NCBI RefSeq assembly: GCF_000185365.1
Contig: NZ_GL622241.1
Coordinates: 48,543 to 112,542, forward strand
Reading direction: 5' to 3'
DNA from: Enterococcus italicus DSM 15952
GTDB taxonomy: Bacteria > Bacillota > Bacilli > Lactobacillales > Enterococcaceae
DNA: 64,000 nucleotides
Position 1 is the first letter of the stretch, and each line of letters opens with the position of its first letter. Of this stretch, positions 8,158 through 16,008 are shown one piece after another. Position numbers and translations under genes: made by a program. The notes beneath the pieces were generated by a model that searched no databases, had not been told where the DNA came from, and worked only from the letters and a program-made list of their open reading frames with translations.

Positions 8158-8697
8158 TTAAGTCAATTGGCGAGCCAAAATTTTTTTTACAATCATGCGG
8201 TCCACTAATGGATTTTGACTGTCTAATTCACCAATCAAGTCGACAAAGAGGCTCTTTTCATGATTTTTTTTACGGTATTGATAAACAATCTTGCCCGTTG
8301 TCTGGAGTTCTTTCATCAGCTCGTTCACTCCACCGAAGCCAGTTTTCTTCGTAATAAAGCCAAGGCTGACCATTTTTTCATCTAACTGCTTCACTGAAAT
8401 ACTCGTCCCGACAATAATCGTTTGTCGAATTTGTTCGATCATCTGTTGGCTAAGGCCCTCCAATGAAACAGCCTCACCAGGTTCGGAAGTCGGTTTGAAG
8501 GAGCGTTCACGGAGTTGTTGCAACTCATCTAATAGCTCTTCATATTGCTGCTGTGTCACCATCACTCCAGCAATTTTTTCCCGATTGAAAATATAGACAC
8601 CCGTACCAGCTTCACGTGCTTGCTGGAAGACGTCCATTGGGGATTTTTTCACTTCGGTAATCGATGATGTGGGCACTTCAAGCCGTTTTAATTCCAT
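8158..8697 (-). CDS. solitary Phd/YefM antitoxin-like protein with an unrecognised C-terminal domain
   Basis: About 179 residues from the ATG at 8697. The first 70 resemble a Phd/YefM antitoxin: ITEVKKSPMDVFQQAR, then a strand with VYIFNREKIAGVMVT and a helix QQYEELLDEL. The remaining 105 residues I do not recognise; they look alpha-helical and charged. No RelE, Doc or other toxin gene is adjacent on either side. Its likely role is a DNA-binding regulator rather than half of a toxin pair (inference). A promoter TGG then TATAAT (8728-8733) precedes it. Confidence 0.65.
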   Translation of the reverse strand: MELKRLEVPTSSITEVKKSPMDVFQQAREAGTGVYIFNREKIAGVMVTQQQYEELLDELQQLRERSFKPTSEPGEAVSLEGLSQQMIEQIRQTIIVGTSISVKQLDEKMVSLGFITKKTGFGGVNELMKELQTTGKIVYQYRKKNHEKSLFVDLIGELDSQNPLVDRMIVKKILARQLT

Positions 8698-8771
8698 GTC
8701 CGTTGTCACTCCTTCATTTTTCAGCCTATTATACCACACGTTGATGAACTCTATATGTCGATTAAGTATAT

Positions 8772-8806
8772 AAAAAAGGAAGTGTGATAAAAGCCTTCAC
8801 ACTTCC
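8772..8806 (-). terminator. terminator of copY-copZ
   Basis: A perfect ten-pair stem GGAAGTGTGA / TCACACTTCC (8778-8787, 8797-8806), followed on the minus strand by TTTTTT. Confidence 0.85.
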
Positions 8807-8824
8807 TTAAGTAACCTACAGTCA

Positions 8825-9037
8825 TTACGCTAGATGCGCGTGATAGTTTGTATCTGTGTTTATTTTTTCGATGATTTGATCACTTGTTACTTGCGTTTCA
8901 TCGAATTTAATGACACCGTTGTTTTTCTTTAAATGAACAGCTACTTTTTTGATTCCAGGTAATTCATTTACTGCCTTTTCGACATGTGCGACACAATGCG
9001 CACAGCTCATACCTTCAATTGCAAATGTTTGTTTCAT
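8825..9037 (-). CDS. copZ: copper chaperone CopZ
   Basis: A 70-residue heavy-metal-associated domain with the Cu(I) motif MSCAHC at residues 9-14. CopZ carries Cu(I) in the cytosol and delivers it to the CopY repressor in Enterococcus hirae (established). I start at the ATG at 9037, preceded by GGAGG; one base separates it from the copY stop, so translation is probably coupled. No copper ATPase gene follows, as the operon ends at a terminator. Confidence 0.93.
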   Translation of the reverse strand: MKQTFAIEGMSCAHCVAHVEKAVNELPGIKKVAVHLKKNNGVIKFDETQVTSDQIIEKINTDTNYHAHLA

Positions 9038-9038
9038 T

Positions 9039-9482
9039 TTACATTCCTCCATTTTTTTTATGACACTCACATTGACCAGGGACACAATCACATTGAATGC
9101 TAGCCACGGGTTCTTTTTGAGTTAACTGTTCTTTTATTAATTGAATATCGTCTGCCGTCAACTCCACCTGAGCGAGTATTTCTGCTACTGTATGACCTAT
9201 TTTTTTGGCACAGATATGTGACAACAATTCCGAAGTAGCATCATGAATCACTTGCCGTTCGTTAACTAGTGGACGATAAAGAAACTTTTTGCCATCCTGT
9301 TCGGTCGACAATGCTCCTTTTTTTACTAAGCGGCCAAGTAGCGTCTTTATAGTAGCCATTTTCCAATCTTTGGCTACTCCTAATACATCAAAAATCCCTT
9401 TTGCATCGCTACAGTCCTCATGCCAAATAACGCGCATCACTTCCCACTCAGAATCACTAATTTTTACAGGTTCCTCCTTCAT
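9039..9482 (-). CDS. copY: copper-responsive repressor CopY
   Basis: A 147-residue BlaI/MecI/CopY-family repressor. A winged helix with WEVMRVIW and TIKTLLGRLVKKG occupies the first 70 residues. The C-terminal CDCVPGQCEC is the CxCxxxxCxC motif that binds zinc in the repressing form and exchanges it for Cu(I) from CopZ (established for E. hirae). It heads the copY-copZ operon, with two cop-box-like sites in its own promoter, so autoregulation is expected. Confidence 0.94.
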   Translation of the reverse strand: MKEEPVKISDSEWEVMRVIWHEDCSDAKGIFDVLGVAKDWKMATIKTLLGRLVKKGALSTEQDGKKFLYRPLVNERQVIHDATSELLSHICAKKIGHTVAEILAQVELTADDIQLIKEQLTQKEPVASIQCDCVPGQCECHKKNGGM

Positions 9483-9504
9483 CAGGCTTCACCTCTCTTC
9501 CGTT

Positions 9505-9557
9505 TACAAAAGTAATCCTTACAACTGAATCTTACACCTTGCGTTCATTTTTGTCAA
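9505..9557 (-). promoter_or_regulatory. copYZ promoter with two degenerate cop boxes
   Basis: On the minus strand TTGACA (9552-9557), a 17-base spacer and TAAGAT (9529-9534) form a near-consensus promoter. Two matches to the CopY operator TACAnnTGTA follow, each 7 of 8 fixed bases: TTCAGTTGTA (9520-9529) and TACTTTTGTA (9505-9514). They overlap or follow the -10, a good place for repression. Confidence 0.75.
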
Positions 9558-9561
9558 AATG

Positions 9562-9590
9562 AAAAATCGGACGCCCTTTTCGGACATCCG
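9562..9590 (-). terminator. terminator of map-yihY-tagO
   Basis: A nine-pair stem (9582-9590 with 9568-9576, two G-T pairs) and five-base loop, followed on the minus strand by ATTTTTC. Confidence 0.8.
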
Positions 9591-9593
9591 ACC

Positions 9594-10724
9594 TTATTTG
9601 TCTTTTCTTTTTTGTAAATATTTCTGCATGACCTCTTGTCGAAATTGACGATTGCCAAAAAATTTCAAGAAATGCAATAGCGGTTGCCGATTTTCGCCAA
9701 CTAACCCAATTAACTCAATAAATAACTCTAAGCCAAATATCGTCATGATGACTAATAAGATGATTGCAGTCGTACTCGCATAATTCATCAGTAATGCAAT
9801 AAACGAAAAAATAATCGCTAACGCATAAATAGTCATAACTGCCCCTCGATGGCTAAAGCCTAACGACATGAGTCGATGATGCAAATGCATTTTGTCAGGT
9901 GATGAAATCGGCTGACGATTAAAGAAGCGGCGAAGCATGGCATAAATCGTATCTGTTATCGGCACACCTAAGATAAACATGGGTGTCAAAACAGAGATGA
10001 AGGTAACATTTTTTAATCCTTGTAATGAAAAAACTGAAATCAAAAATCCTAGCATCAAGGCACCTGTATCTCCCAGGTAAATCGCTGCCGGATGAAAATT
10101 AAACGGGAAAAAGCCCATGATTGAAGCGACTAATGTAAAAATCATTATTGAAATCACGATACCATTATCAGGTAAATAAAAATAACTGACAATGCCAATC
10201 GTCACGAGCGCAATCATCGATATCCCTGCTGCTAAACCGTCTAACCCGTCAATCAAATTTACCGCATTAGTGATAGCCAAAATCCAAAGAATAGTAATCG
10301 GCAAACTTAGCCAGCTTAAATGAAACATTCCTAAAAACGGGATGGACATGGTATTGATCCGAATGCCGGCTACATAATAAATTTCAAGTGCAGCGATAAT
10401 TAATCCCGTTATTTTTTGGAGCGGTGACAACTCCTTTACATCATCTATTACCCCCGTAATAACCACAATCAATGCTCCTACTAAAACAGGCAAGACATTC
10501 GTGCCGAAAAGGTCATGGCGAAACTCCCAGAGTGTCGCAAGGGAGAAAGCTAAAAAAATCGCAAGTCCACCCGCAGTTGGCATCGGTTTACTATTGATTC
10601 TACGCTTATTAGGCATATCAACTGCCCCTATTCGAAAAGCCAAAAGCTTAACTAAAGGCGTAAAGACCGCTGCCAGCATCATGGTTAAAAAGAGTTGGAT
10701 GATGAATTTGAAGGTAAACGCCAT
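9594..10724 (-). CDS. tagO: undecaprenyl-phosphate GlcNAc-1-phosphate transferase (TagO/WecA type)
   Basis: A 376-residue polytopic membrane enzyme of the MraY/WecA superfamily. GVIDDVKELSPLQK and NLIDGLDGLA are catalytic acidic motifs, and MHLHHRLM is the histidine motif of the WecA/TagO branch. It moves GlcNAc-1-phosphate to undecaprenyl phosphate, the first step of wall teichoic acid or related wall polysaccharide. It shares one base (TAATG) with the preceding yihY-like gene and ends at a terminator. The symbol rests on family, not on neighbours. Confidence 0.88.
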   Translation of the reverse strand: MAFTFKFIIQLFLTMMLAAVFTPLVKLLAFRIGAVDMPNKRRINSKPMPTAGGLAIFLAFSLATLWEFRHDLFGTNVLPVLVGALIVVITGVIDDVKELSPLQKITGLIIAALEIYYVAGIRINTMSIPFLGMFHLSWLSLPITILWILAITNAVNLIDGLDGLAAGISMIALVTIGIVSYFYLPDNGIVISIMIFTLVASIMGFFPFNFHPAAIYLGDTGALMLGFLISVFSLQGLKNVTFISVLTPMFILGVPITDTIYAMLRRFFNRQPISSPDKMHLHHRLMSLGFSHRGAVMTIYALAIIFSFIALLMNYASTTAIILLVIMTIFGLELFIELIGLVGENRQPLLHFLKFFGNRQFRQEVMQKYLQKRKDK

Positions 10725-11665
10725 TACTCATTCCCACTTTCATCGTCATTATTTGTTAGTTTATCTGTCAGTTTCTCCGTCACTCTTTGGACGGGTCCTT
10801 TGCGTTCTTGCACTTCTTTCCCACTAACCATTTCTTCTATAATGGCATTCAATATGCCTCCAATAATAATAATCGATGCCGCAAAATTCAACCAAATCAT
10901 CAATACGATAAAACTTCCAATAATTTGGTAACCGCTAATTCTCCGTGTGAAATACATCGCATATAGACCAAAAATTTGGGAAAGAGCCATCCATCCAGCT
11001 GTTGTAAAAATCGCACCCGGCAAGGCAGACCGAAGCTTCACTTTCGCATTTGGGACAATCCAATAAATCATCGTTAACATTGCCAATAATCCTAATATTG
11101 TTACTGGCCATTTAATCGTCTGGAACAACGAAATCCATTCTGATGGAATTTGGAAAATTGGTTGCAGTATATCTAAGATAACTTTGCCAATCCCCATGAC
11201 TAAAAAGACGCCAACAATTGAAATCATAAAAAAGATAATAACGAAAAACGAAACAATACGTACAATGATAAAGTTGGAGCGTTGTTCAACACCATATGCG
11301 CGATTCATCGCCGTTTGTAAGCCATTGATACTTTGGCTAGCAGACCACAACGCCCCCAATGCTGATACTGACAAGAGCTTACCTGATCCTTGCGTCAACA
11401 GGTCCTTAATAGCTGGGCCGATAAAGTCATAGATTTGACTCGGTATCATTTCTTGCAAGTATGGCAAAATAGTATTGGGATTAATTGAGAGAAAAGGCAA
11501 GATATTGCCCACCGCAATTAACAAAGGAAAAAGGGATAACAACAAATAATATGCGACGACCACTGAAGTATTTCCGATATCCGAAGTTGAGATGCGATTG
11601 CTTGCTATTTCGATAAATTGGCCTATTTTTTCGTTTTGTTTCACCCGTTTAAACCAACGAATCAT
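10724..11665 (-). CDS. YihY/BrkB-family membrane protein
   Basis: A 313-residue integral membrane protein of the YihY (formerly RNase BN/BrkB) family. About six membrane segments lie between residues 35 and 270, with a conserved first segment VVVAYYLLLSLFPLLIAVGN and a charged cytoplasmic tail. The family's function is unknown; the old RNase BN label was an error. It is 12 bases downstream of map and overlaps the tagO start by one base. Confidence 0.88.
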   Translation of the reverse strand: MIRWFKRVKQNEKIGQFIEIASNRISTSDIGNTSVVVAYYLLLSLFPLLIAVGNILPFLSINPNTILPYLQEMIPSQIYDFIGPAIKDLLTQGSGKLLSVSALGALWSASQSINGLQTAMNRAYGVEQRSNFIIVRIVSFFVIIFFMISIVGVFLVMGIGKVILDILQPIFQIPSEWISLFQTIKWPVTILGLLAMLTMIYWIVPNAKVKLRSALPGAIFTTAGWMALSQIFGLYAMYFTRRISGYQIIGSFIVLMIWLNFAASIIIIGGILNAIIEEMVSGKEVQERKGPVQRVTEKLTDKLTNNDDESGNE

Positions 11666-11677
11666 TCCCTAACCTCC

Positions 11678-12442
11678 CTAATACGTTCCTTCCTCTCCTT
11701 GTGAGGTTAGTAAACGCGGACCGTCTTTTGTGATTGCCAAACTGTGTTCATATTGACAACTTAGTGAACCATCACGCGTATAAGCTGTCCAGCCATTAGG
11801 ATCCATTTTCATTTGCCAGTCGCCAATGTTGACCATGGGTTCGATGGTAATCACCATACCTTCACGTAAGCGTAACCCTTTTCCAGCTTCGCCATAATGA
11901 GGAACCATTGGATCTTCATGGATCGTTGGGCCGATGCCGTGACCGATGAAGTCACGTACTACACCATAGCCTTCGCCCTCAACATACGATTCAATCGCAT
12001 GACCAATATCACCAATTCGATTACCGATAACGGCTTGTTCAATTCCTAGGTATAAAGCTTTTTTTGTTACGTCCATTAATTTTTTTACTTCTGGACTAGC
12101 TTCACCTACTGCATAGGCCCAACAAGAATCAGAGATGGCGCCTTTGTAGTCCACGCACATGTCAACTTTAATCAAATCGCCTTCTTTAAGAGCTTTCTTT
12201 CTAGGAAAACCATGACAAATTTCATTGTTTATGCTACAGCAAGTCGCATACTTGTATCCTTCAAAACCAATTTGAGCTGCCACTGCATTATGACTTTCAA
12301 TAAAATTACGAACAAATTCTTCAATATCCCAGCTAGTGATTCCTGGTTTAATAAACGAACGCAAATGACGGTGAACATCAGCTAAAATTGCACCTGACTC
12401 TGCCATTTGATCTATTTCTCTTTGTGACTTTAATGTAATCAT
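11678..12442 (-). CDS. map: methionine aminopeptidase type I
   Basis: A 254-residue M24 peptidase removing the initiator methionine from nascent proteins. The five metal ligands are visible: two Asp in KVDMCVDYKGAISDS, His in GHGIGPTIHE, Glu in TIEPMV and Glu in QYEHSLAIT. Type I is indicated by length and the lack of an insert. It is first in the map-yihY-tagO operon and starts at ATG 12442 behind GAGGAG. Confidence 0.96.
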   Translation of the reverse strand: MITLKSQREIDQMAESGAILADVHRHLRSFIKPGITSWDIEEFVRNFIESHNAVAAQIGFEGYKYATCCSINNEICHGFPRKKALKEGDLIKVDMCVDYKGAISDSCWAYAVGEASPEVKKLMDVTKKALYLGIEQAVIGNRIGDIGHAIESYVEGEGYGVVRDFIGHGIGPTIHEDPMVPHYGEAGKGLRLREGMVITIEPMVNIGDWQMKMDPNGWTAYTRDGSLSCQYEHSLAITKDGPRLLTSQGEEGTY

Positions 12443-12474
12443 TCTAATTCGTCTCCTCTATTTAAATACGATTC

Positions 12475-12503
12475 ATTTTACCATAGGGACTGCTATTTTC
12501 CAA
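12475..12503 (-). promoter_or_regulatory. promoter of map-yihY-tagO
   Basis: On the minus strand TTGGAA (12498-12503), 17 bases, then TAAAAT (12475-12480) preceded by TGG, an extended -10. Confidence 0.6.
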
Positions 12504-12519
12504 ACACTCACTGTCAAGG

Positions 12520-12548
12520 TTTTCATTCCTAGTTTTCTTTGTTATAAT
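12520..12548 (+). promoter_or_regulatory. promoter of the flavodoxin gene
   Basis: A consensus TATAAT (12543-12548) with upstream TGT gives an extended -10; a weak -35 TTTTCA lies 17 bases away (12520-12525). Confidence 0.6.
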
Positions 12549-12586
12549 TGCTTTGCAAATACTTTTTTAACAATGGTGGGAAGAAA

Positions 12587-13033
12587 ATGACAGTAGCAAA
12601 AATCGTTTATGCAAGTTTAACCGGTAATACAGAAGAAATAGCAGACATTGTCGCCGAAGCATTAGAAAATTTAGACATTGACGTTGAAATCAATGAATGT
12701 ACACAAGTGGATGCAGATGATTTTCAAGATGCAGATATTTGTGTTGTTGCTTCTTATACATATGGCGATGGTGACTTGCCAGATGAAATTATGGACTTTT
12801 ATGATGATTTAAACGAACTTGATTTAGCTGGCAAAATCTTTGGGGTATGTGGTTCTGGCGATACCTTTTATGACTATTTTTGTAAGTCTGTGGATGACTT
12901 TGAGGCAACTTTTACCAAAATCGGTGCGACAAAAGGTGCGGATAGTGTCAAAGTCGATCTTGCTGCTGAGGAAGAAGATATTCAACGACTTGAAGCTTTC
13001 GCAAAACAATTAGCCACAGCTGCGGCCAACTAA
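12587..13033 (+). CDS. flavodoxin
   Basis: A 148-residue short-chain flavodoxin. The FMN phosphate loop is SLTGNTEEIAD at about residues 9-19, and YTYGDGDLPDE and CGSGDTFYDYFC are the isoalloxazine loops. It is very acidic, as usual for this low-potential one-electron carrier. The ATG at 12587 gives the normal family length; upstream codons in frame add unrelated sequence. It is monocistronic with its own promoter and a terminator shared with the convergent TetR gene. Confidence 0.93.
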   Translation: MTVAKIVYASLTGNTEEIADIVAEALENLDIDVEINECTQVDADDFQDADICVVASYTYGDGDLPDEIMDFYDDLNELDLAGKIFGVCGSGDTFYDYFCKSVDDFEATFTKIGATKGADSVKVDLAAEEEDIQRLEAFAKQLATAAAN

Positions 13034-13070
13034 AAAAGGGAGTGTGACAATTATTTATCACACTCCCTTT
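13032..13070. terminator. bidirectional terminator between flavodoxin and TetR genes
   Basis: A perfect ten-pair stem GGGAGTGTGA / TCACACTCCC (13038-13047, 13058-13067) flanked by AAAAAA on the left and TTT on the right, so it suits both convergent genes. Confidence 0.8.
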
Positions 13071-13080
13071 AGCATAAACT

Positions 13081-13169
13081 GGTATGCCAAAAGCCAGTCT
13101 CTCAGCAATAAGTCGAAATGCCAACATTGAGGAACTTAAAAACTTCCTGCTCGACTCGCTTTTGACACC
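13081..13169 (-). repeat. diverged copy of the 6.6-kb hairpin repeat
   Basis: Read on the minus strand it begins GGTGTCAAAAGCG and later has GACTTATTGCTGAGAG followed by GGCTTTTGGCATACC and AGTTTAT, matching both ends and the right half of the unit at 6677-6796 in the same order. Its centre differs and has its own small hairpin (AGGAA / TTCCT). It lies in the gap downstream of the TetR gene. Confidence 0.65.
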
Positions 13170-13177
13170 GCCTCTTT

Positions 13178-13762
13178 TTATTTAGATGTTTTGACTTTAA
13201 TGTCGATAATCTCTTCTCGCTCTAACACAATCGCTAATGTCTCTTCTAAGGCTTTAATTACATCCTCTTGAACAAACTCCAAGATGCCAGCTGACATTAA
13301 AGAAGCCATTCCTGTTGCTACAATCCAAAAGCCGATATAGATCGATTGAATTTGCTCGTCTGATAAATTCGCGTAATCTGAATGCTCGATTGCGATTTTT
13401 TTGAACCAACGAAATGATGTTTCTTGCATCATTGATCCATTCCCAGAATCTTCCAAATACAACGCCCGGTATAATTTTTTCTCTTTGGTAGCAAAATCTA
13501 TGTAATTTAACCCAAAATCGATGAGCCGATTCGTTGTTACTTCACGAGTGAAGATATCCTCAGATAGATGCTTAAAGATTACTTTGACAACTTCCTGTTT
13601 CAAATCGTCCATATTCGCAAACTCTAAATAAATGGGCTGAGTGGAACATTTCATTTGATTCGCGATATTTCGTGCAGTAAATTTAGAAAAGCCATCATTT
13701 GCCACTACTTCATATGCAGCTGTTAAAATCTGATCACGAGTAATCGTTTTTTTTCTAGCCAT
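13178..13762 (-). CDS. TetR/AcrR-family transcriptional regulator
   Basis: A 194-residue TetR-family regulator. The N-terminal helix-turn-helix spans about residues 10-50 (TRDQILTAAYEVV, then ARNIANQMKCSTQPIYLEF). The C-terminal ligand domain is helical and I cannot assign an effector. The gene diverges from the M29 aminopeptidase gene, whose upstream dyad at 13889-13903 might be its operator (inference). An extended -10 TGT then TAAAAT lies at 13812-13817. Confidence 0.88.
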   Translation of the reverse strand: MARKKTITRDQILTAAYEVVANDGFSKFTARNIANQMKCSTQPIYLEFANMDDLKQEVVKVIFKHLSEDIFTREVTTNRLIDFGLNYIDFATKEKKLYRALYLEDSGNGSMMQETSFRWFKKIAIEHSDYANLSDEQIQSIYIGFWIVATGMASLMSAGILEFVQEDVIKALEETLAIVLEREEIIDIKVKTSK

Positions 13763-13888
13763 CTCTCCATCTCCTTATTCATAATCACAACGTTTTTGAA
13801 TTACTAGTTTTATTTTAACATGCCACGATGCGATTTAAAACTATCGCCTACTTTGTGGAAAAATTTCATAAAATTCTTTTAACTTTTA

Positions 13889-13939
13889 GGCAAATTATTT
13901 GCCAATCCATTTGTTTTCATTCAATGAGAATGTTATCAT
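13889..13939 (+). promoter_or_regulatory. promoter and upstream dyad of the M29 aminopeptidase gene
   Basis: TTGTTT (13911-13916), 17 bases and TATCAT (13934-13939, with TG two bases upstream). Just before the -35 is the perfect dyad GGCAAA, three bases, TTTGCC (13889-13903). Confidence 0.6.
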
Positions 13940-13975
13940 ATGAAGCGTTATGACTGATTTTTTTGAAAGGAACAG

Positions 13976-15220
13976 ATGCTACAAATGAAAAATACAACAT
14001 TTTATCAAAATTTAGAAACCTATGCACAACTTGTCGTAGAAGTTGGTGTCAATGTTCAAAAAGGACATACCATTGTGCTCTCAGTGAGTGTTGATCAAGC
14101 ACCATTGGCTCGTTTGATTACCGAAAAGGCTTATGCACTCGGCGCTGCTGAAGTCATTGTACAATGGACGGATGATGCCATTCAGCGTTCATTTCTGACA
14201 CATGCTGAAGACGATCGTCTAGCAATAGTACCACAATACAAAGTAGACCAAGCAGATGATTGGTTGGCAAAAGGAGCTAGCCGGATTAGTGTCGTGTCTA
14301 CTGACCCAGGTGCATTCGCCTCAGTGGCTGGCGACCGAGTAGCGACGTATCAAGCTGCTTCTGGCAAAGCGCTGTTAAATCTTCGCAAAGCCAGTCAAGC
14401 AAATAAAATTAGTTGGACTGTTGTAGCCGCAGCTAGTGTCGAATGGGCCCAACGAGTCTTTCCTGATAAATCTCCTGAAAAAGCCCAAGAAGCACTATGG
14501 GATCAAATCTTCCAAACGACCCGTGTCTATGAAAATAATCCAGTTGAAGCATGGAAAAACCACGATGAATTATTACGCAAGAAAGCAAACGAATTGAACG
14601 CAGAACAATTTGACGCATTACACTATACGGCACCTGGCACAGACTTGACGATTGGTCTACCTAGCGGACATATTTGGGAAGGTGCTGGTAGCTTTAATAG
14701 CCGAGGGGAAGAATTTATGGCAAATATGCCTACCGAAGAAGTCTTTACTGCCCCTGATGCAAATCGTGTAGACGGCTATATCTCTAGCACTAAACCACTA
14801 AGTTATGGTGGGACGATTTTGTCTGGAATGCAGTTTACCTTTAAAGATGGCAAAGTGATCGACTACTCAGCTGAACAAGGCCAAGAAACATTAGCGAGCT
14901 TACTTTCAATTGATGAAGGTGCCAAACATCTAGGTGAAGTAGCCCTAGTACCAAATCAATCACCTATTTCTCAATCAGGACTGACTTTCTTCAATACGTT
15001 ATTTGATGAAAATGCCTCTAACCATCTAGCTTTAGGTGCTGCGTATGCCTTTAGTGTGACAGGTGGGACAGAAATGACTGAAGAGGAATTAAAACAAGCT
15101 GGCTTGAACCGTAGTCAGACGCATGTTGATTTTATGGTTGGCTCAAGCCATATGAATATTGACGGCATAAAAAAAGATGGTTCACGCGTACCAATCTTCC
15201 GTAATGGCGAATGGGCATAA
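13976..15220 (+). CDS. M29-family metallo-aminopeptidase (AmpS/PepS)
   Basis: A 414-residue aminopeptidase of the M29 thermophilic family, like streptococcal PepS and staphylococcal AmpS. Metal-site regions are recognisable: GLPSGHIWEGAG, MPTEEVFTAPD with its catalytic Glu, and a late NHLALGAAYAF with the His ligand. It removes N-terminal residues from peptides in the cytosol. The ATG at 13976 is close to its AAAGGA site; the ATG at 13985 (MKNTTF) is an alternative start. It is monocistronic with a terminator. Confidence 0.92.
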   Translation: MLQMKNTTFYQNLETYAQLVVEVGVNVQKGHTIVLSVSVDQAPLARLITEKAYALGAAEVIVQWTDDAIQRSFLTHAEDDRLAIVPQYKVDQADDWLAKGASRISVVSTDPGAFASVAGDRVATYQAASGKALLNLRKASQANKISWTVVAAASVEWAQRVFPDKSPEKAQEALWDQIFQTTRVYENNPVEAWKNHDELLRKKANELNAEQFDALHYTAPGTDLTIGLPSGHIWEGAGSFNSRGEEFMANMPTEEVFTAPDANRVDGYISSTKPLSYGGTILSGMQFTFKDGKVIDYSAEQGQETLASLLSIDEGAKHLGEVALVPNQSPISQSGLTFFNTLFDENASNHLALGAAYAFSVTGGTEMTEEELKQAGLNRSQTHVDFMVGSSHMNIDGIKKDGSRVPIFRNGEWA

Positions 15221-15240
15221 CAAACATCCTATCTTTTAAG

Positions 15241-15277
15241 AAAAAAGCAAAAACGAATGAAACGTTTTTGCTTTTTT
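15241..15277 (+). terminator. terminator of the M29 aminopeptidase gene
   Basis: A 15-pair stem AAAAAAGCAAAAACG (15241-15255) with its complement (15263-15277), ending in six T residues. Confidence 0.8.
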
Positions 15278-15347
15278 CCATATGCTTTACATAGTAATAT
15301 TTCCATTTTTTTGATAAAATTTAGTACATATAGAAGGGATGAATAAC

Positions 15348-15995
15348 ATGACACCAAATCGTGAAGATTATTTAAAATTAATTCTTGAACTTGGCGGCGA
15401 CCAAATAAAAATCTCAAACAAACAAATTGTCTCTGGTTTAAATATATCAGCTGCATCGGTTAGTGAGATGATTACTAAACTAGTAAAAGAAGGCCTCGTG
15501 GAGCATACGCCATACCAAGGTGTTCAATTAACGCTAGCCGGTCTAACCAGTGCCAGTGCCTTAATTCGTCGTCATCGATTGTGGGAAGTATTCCTAGTCG
15601 AACATCTCAACTATACTTGGAACGAGGTCCACGATGATGCTGAGGTATTAGAGCACGTCACCTCAGAAAAATTAGCTGCCCAATTGGAGGCTTATTTGCA
15701 TCATCCGGCATATTGTCCACATGGCGGTGTTATACCAAAGGAAAATGAGCCAATTCAAGAAATCAAGCGCTCAACTTTGACTTCCTATCCGATTGGGACA
15801 AACATTCGCATCGCGCGTGTCTTGGACGAGAAAGAACTACTGGATTATCTTGTTTCACTTGATTTAAAGATTCACGAAGAATATACGATTGTAGAAGTTG
15901 CGGACTATGAAGGACCCGTGACAATTCAAAATGACACAAAAACATTGGCTGTCAGTTATAAGGCAGCTTCTACAATTTTTGTCGATCAACTATAA
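15348..15995 (+). CDS. mntR: DtxR/MntR-family metal-dependent regulator
   Basis: About 215 residues. An N-terminal winged helix (SNKQIVSGLNISAASVSEM) is followed by the helical metal-binding and dimerisation domain (HRLWEVFLVEHL, HVTSEKLAAQLEAYL) and a C-terminal FeoA-like SH3 domain from about residue 145. Such proteins repress Mn or Fe uptake genes when metal-loaded; MntR/ScaR is the likely branch. The ATG at 15348 is better spaced from AGAAGGG than the one at 15339. zwf begins 13 bases later, so the two are probably co-transcribed. An extended -10 TGA then TAAAAT lies at 15312-15320. Confidence 0.87.
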   Translation: MTPNREDYLKLILELGGDQIKISNKQIVSGLNISAASVSEMITKLVKEGLVEHTPYQGVQLTLAGLTSASALIRRHRLWEVFLVEHLNYTWNEVHDDAEVLEHVTSEKLAAQLEAYLHHPAYCPHGGVIPKENEPIQEIKRSTLTSYPIGTNIRIARVLDEKELLDYLVSLDLKIHEEYTIVEVADYEGPVTIQNDTKTLAVSYKAASTIFVDQL

Positions 15996-16008
15996 GGATG
16001 TGGATGAA

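Noticed and set aside
8158..9482. Toxin-antitoxin module
   Set aside because: Only an antitoxin-like head is seen; adjacent genes are an aminotransferase and copper regulators, none toxin-like.
12548..12586. N-terminal extension of flavodoxin
   Set aside because: It begins within the -10 box and gives residues not found in the family; ATG 12587 gives the exact standard length.
15931..16008. 26-codon extension of Zwf into the regulator gene
   Set aside because: It overlaps the mntR-like coding end in another frame; ATG 16009 has a ribosome site and the expected N terminus.
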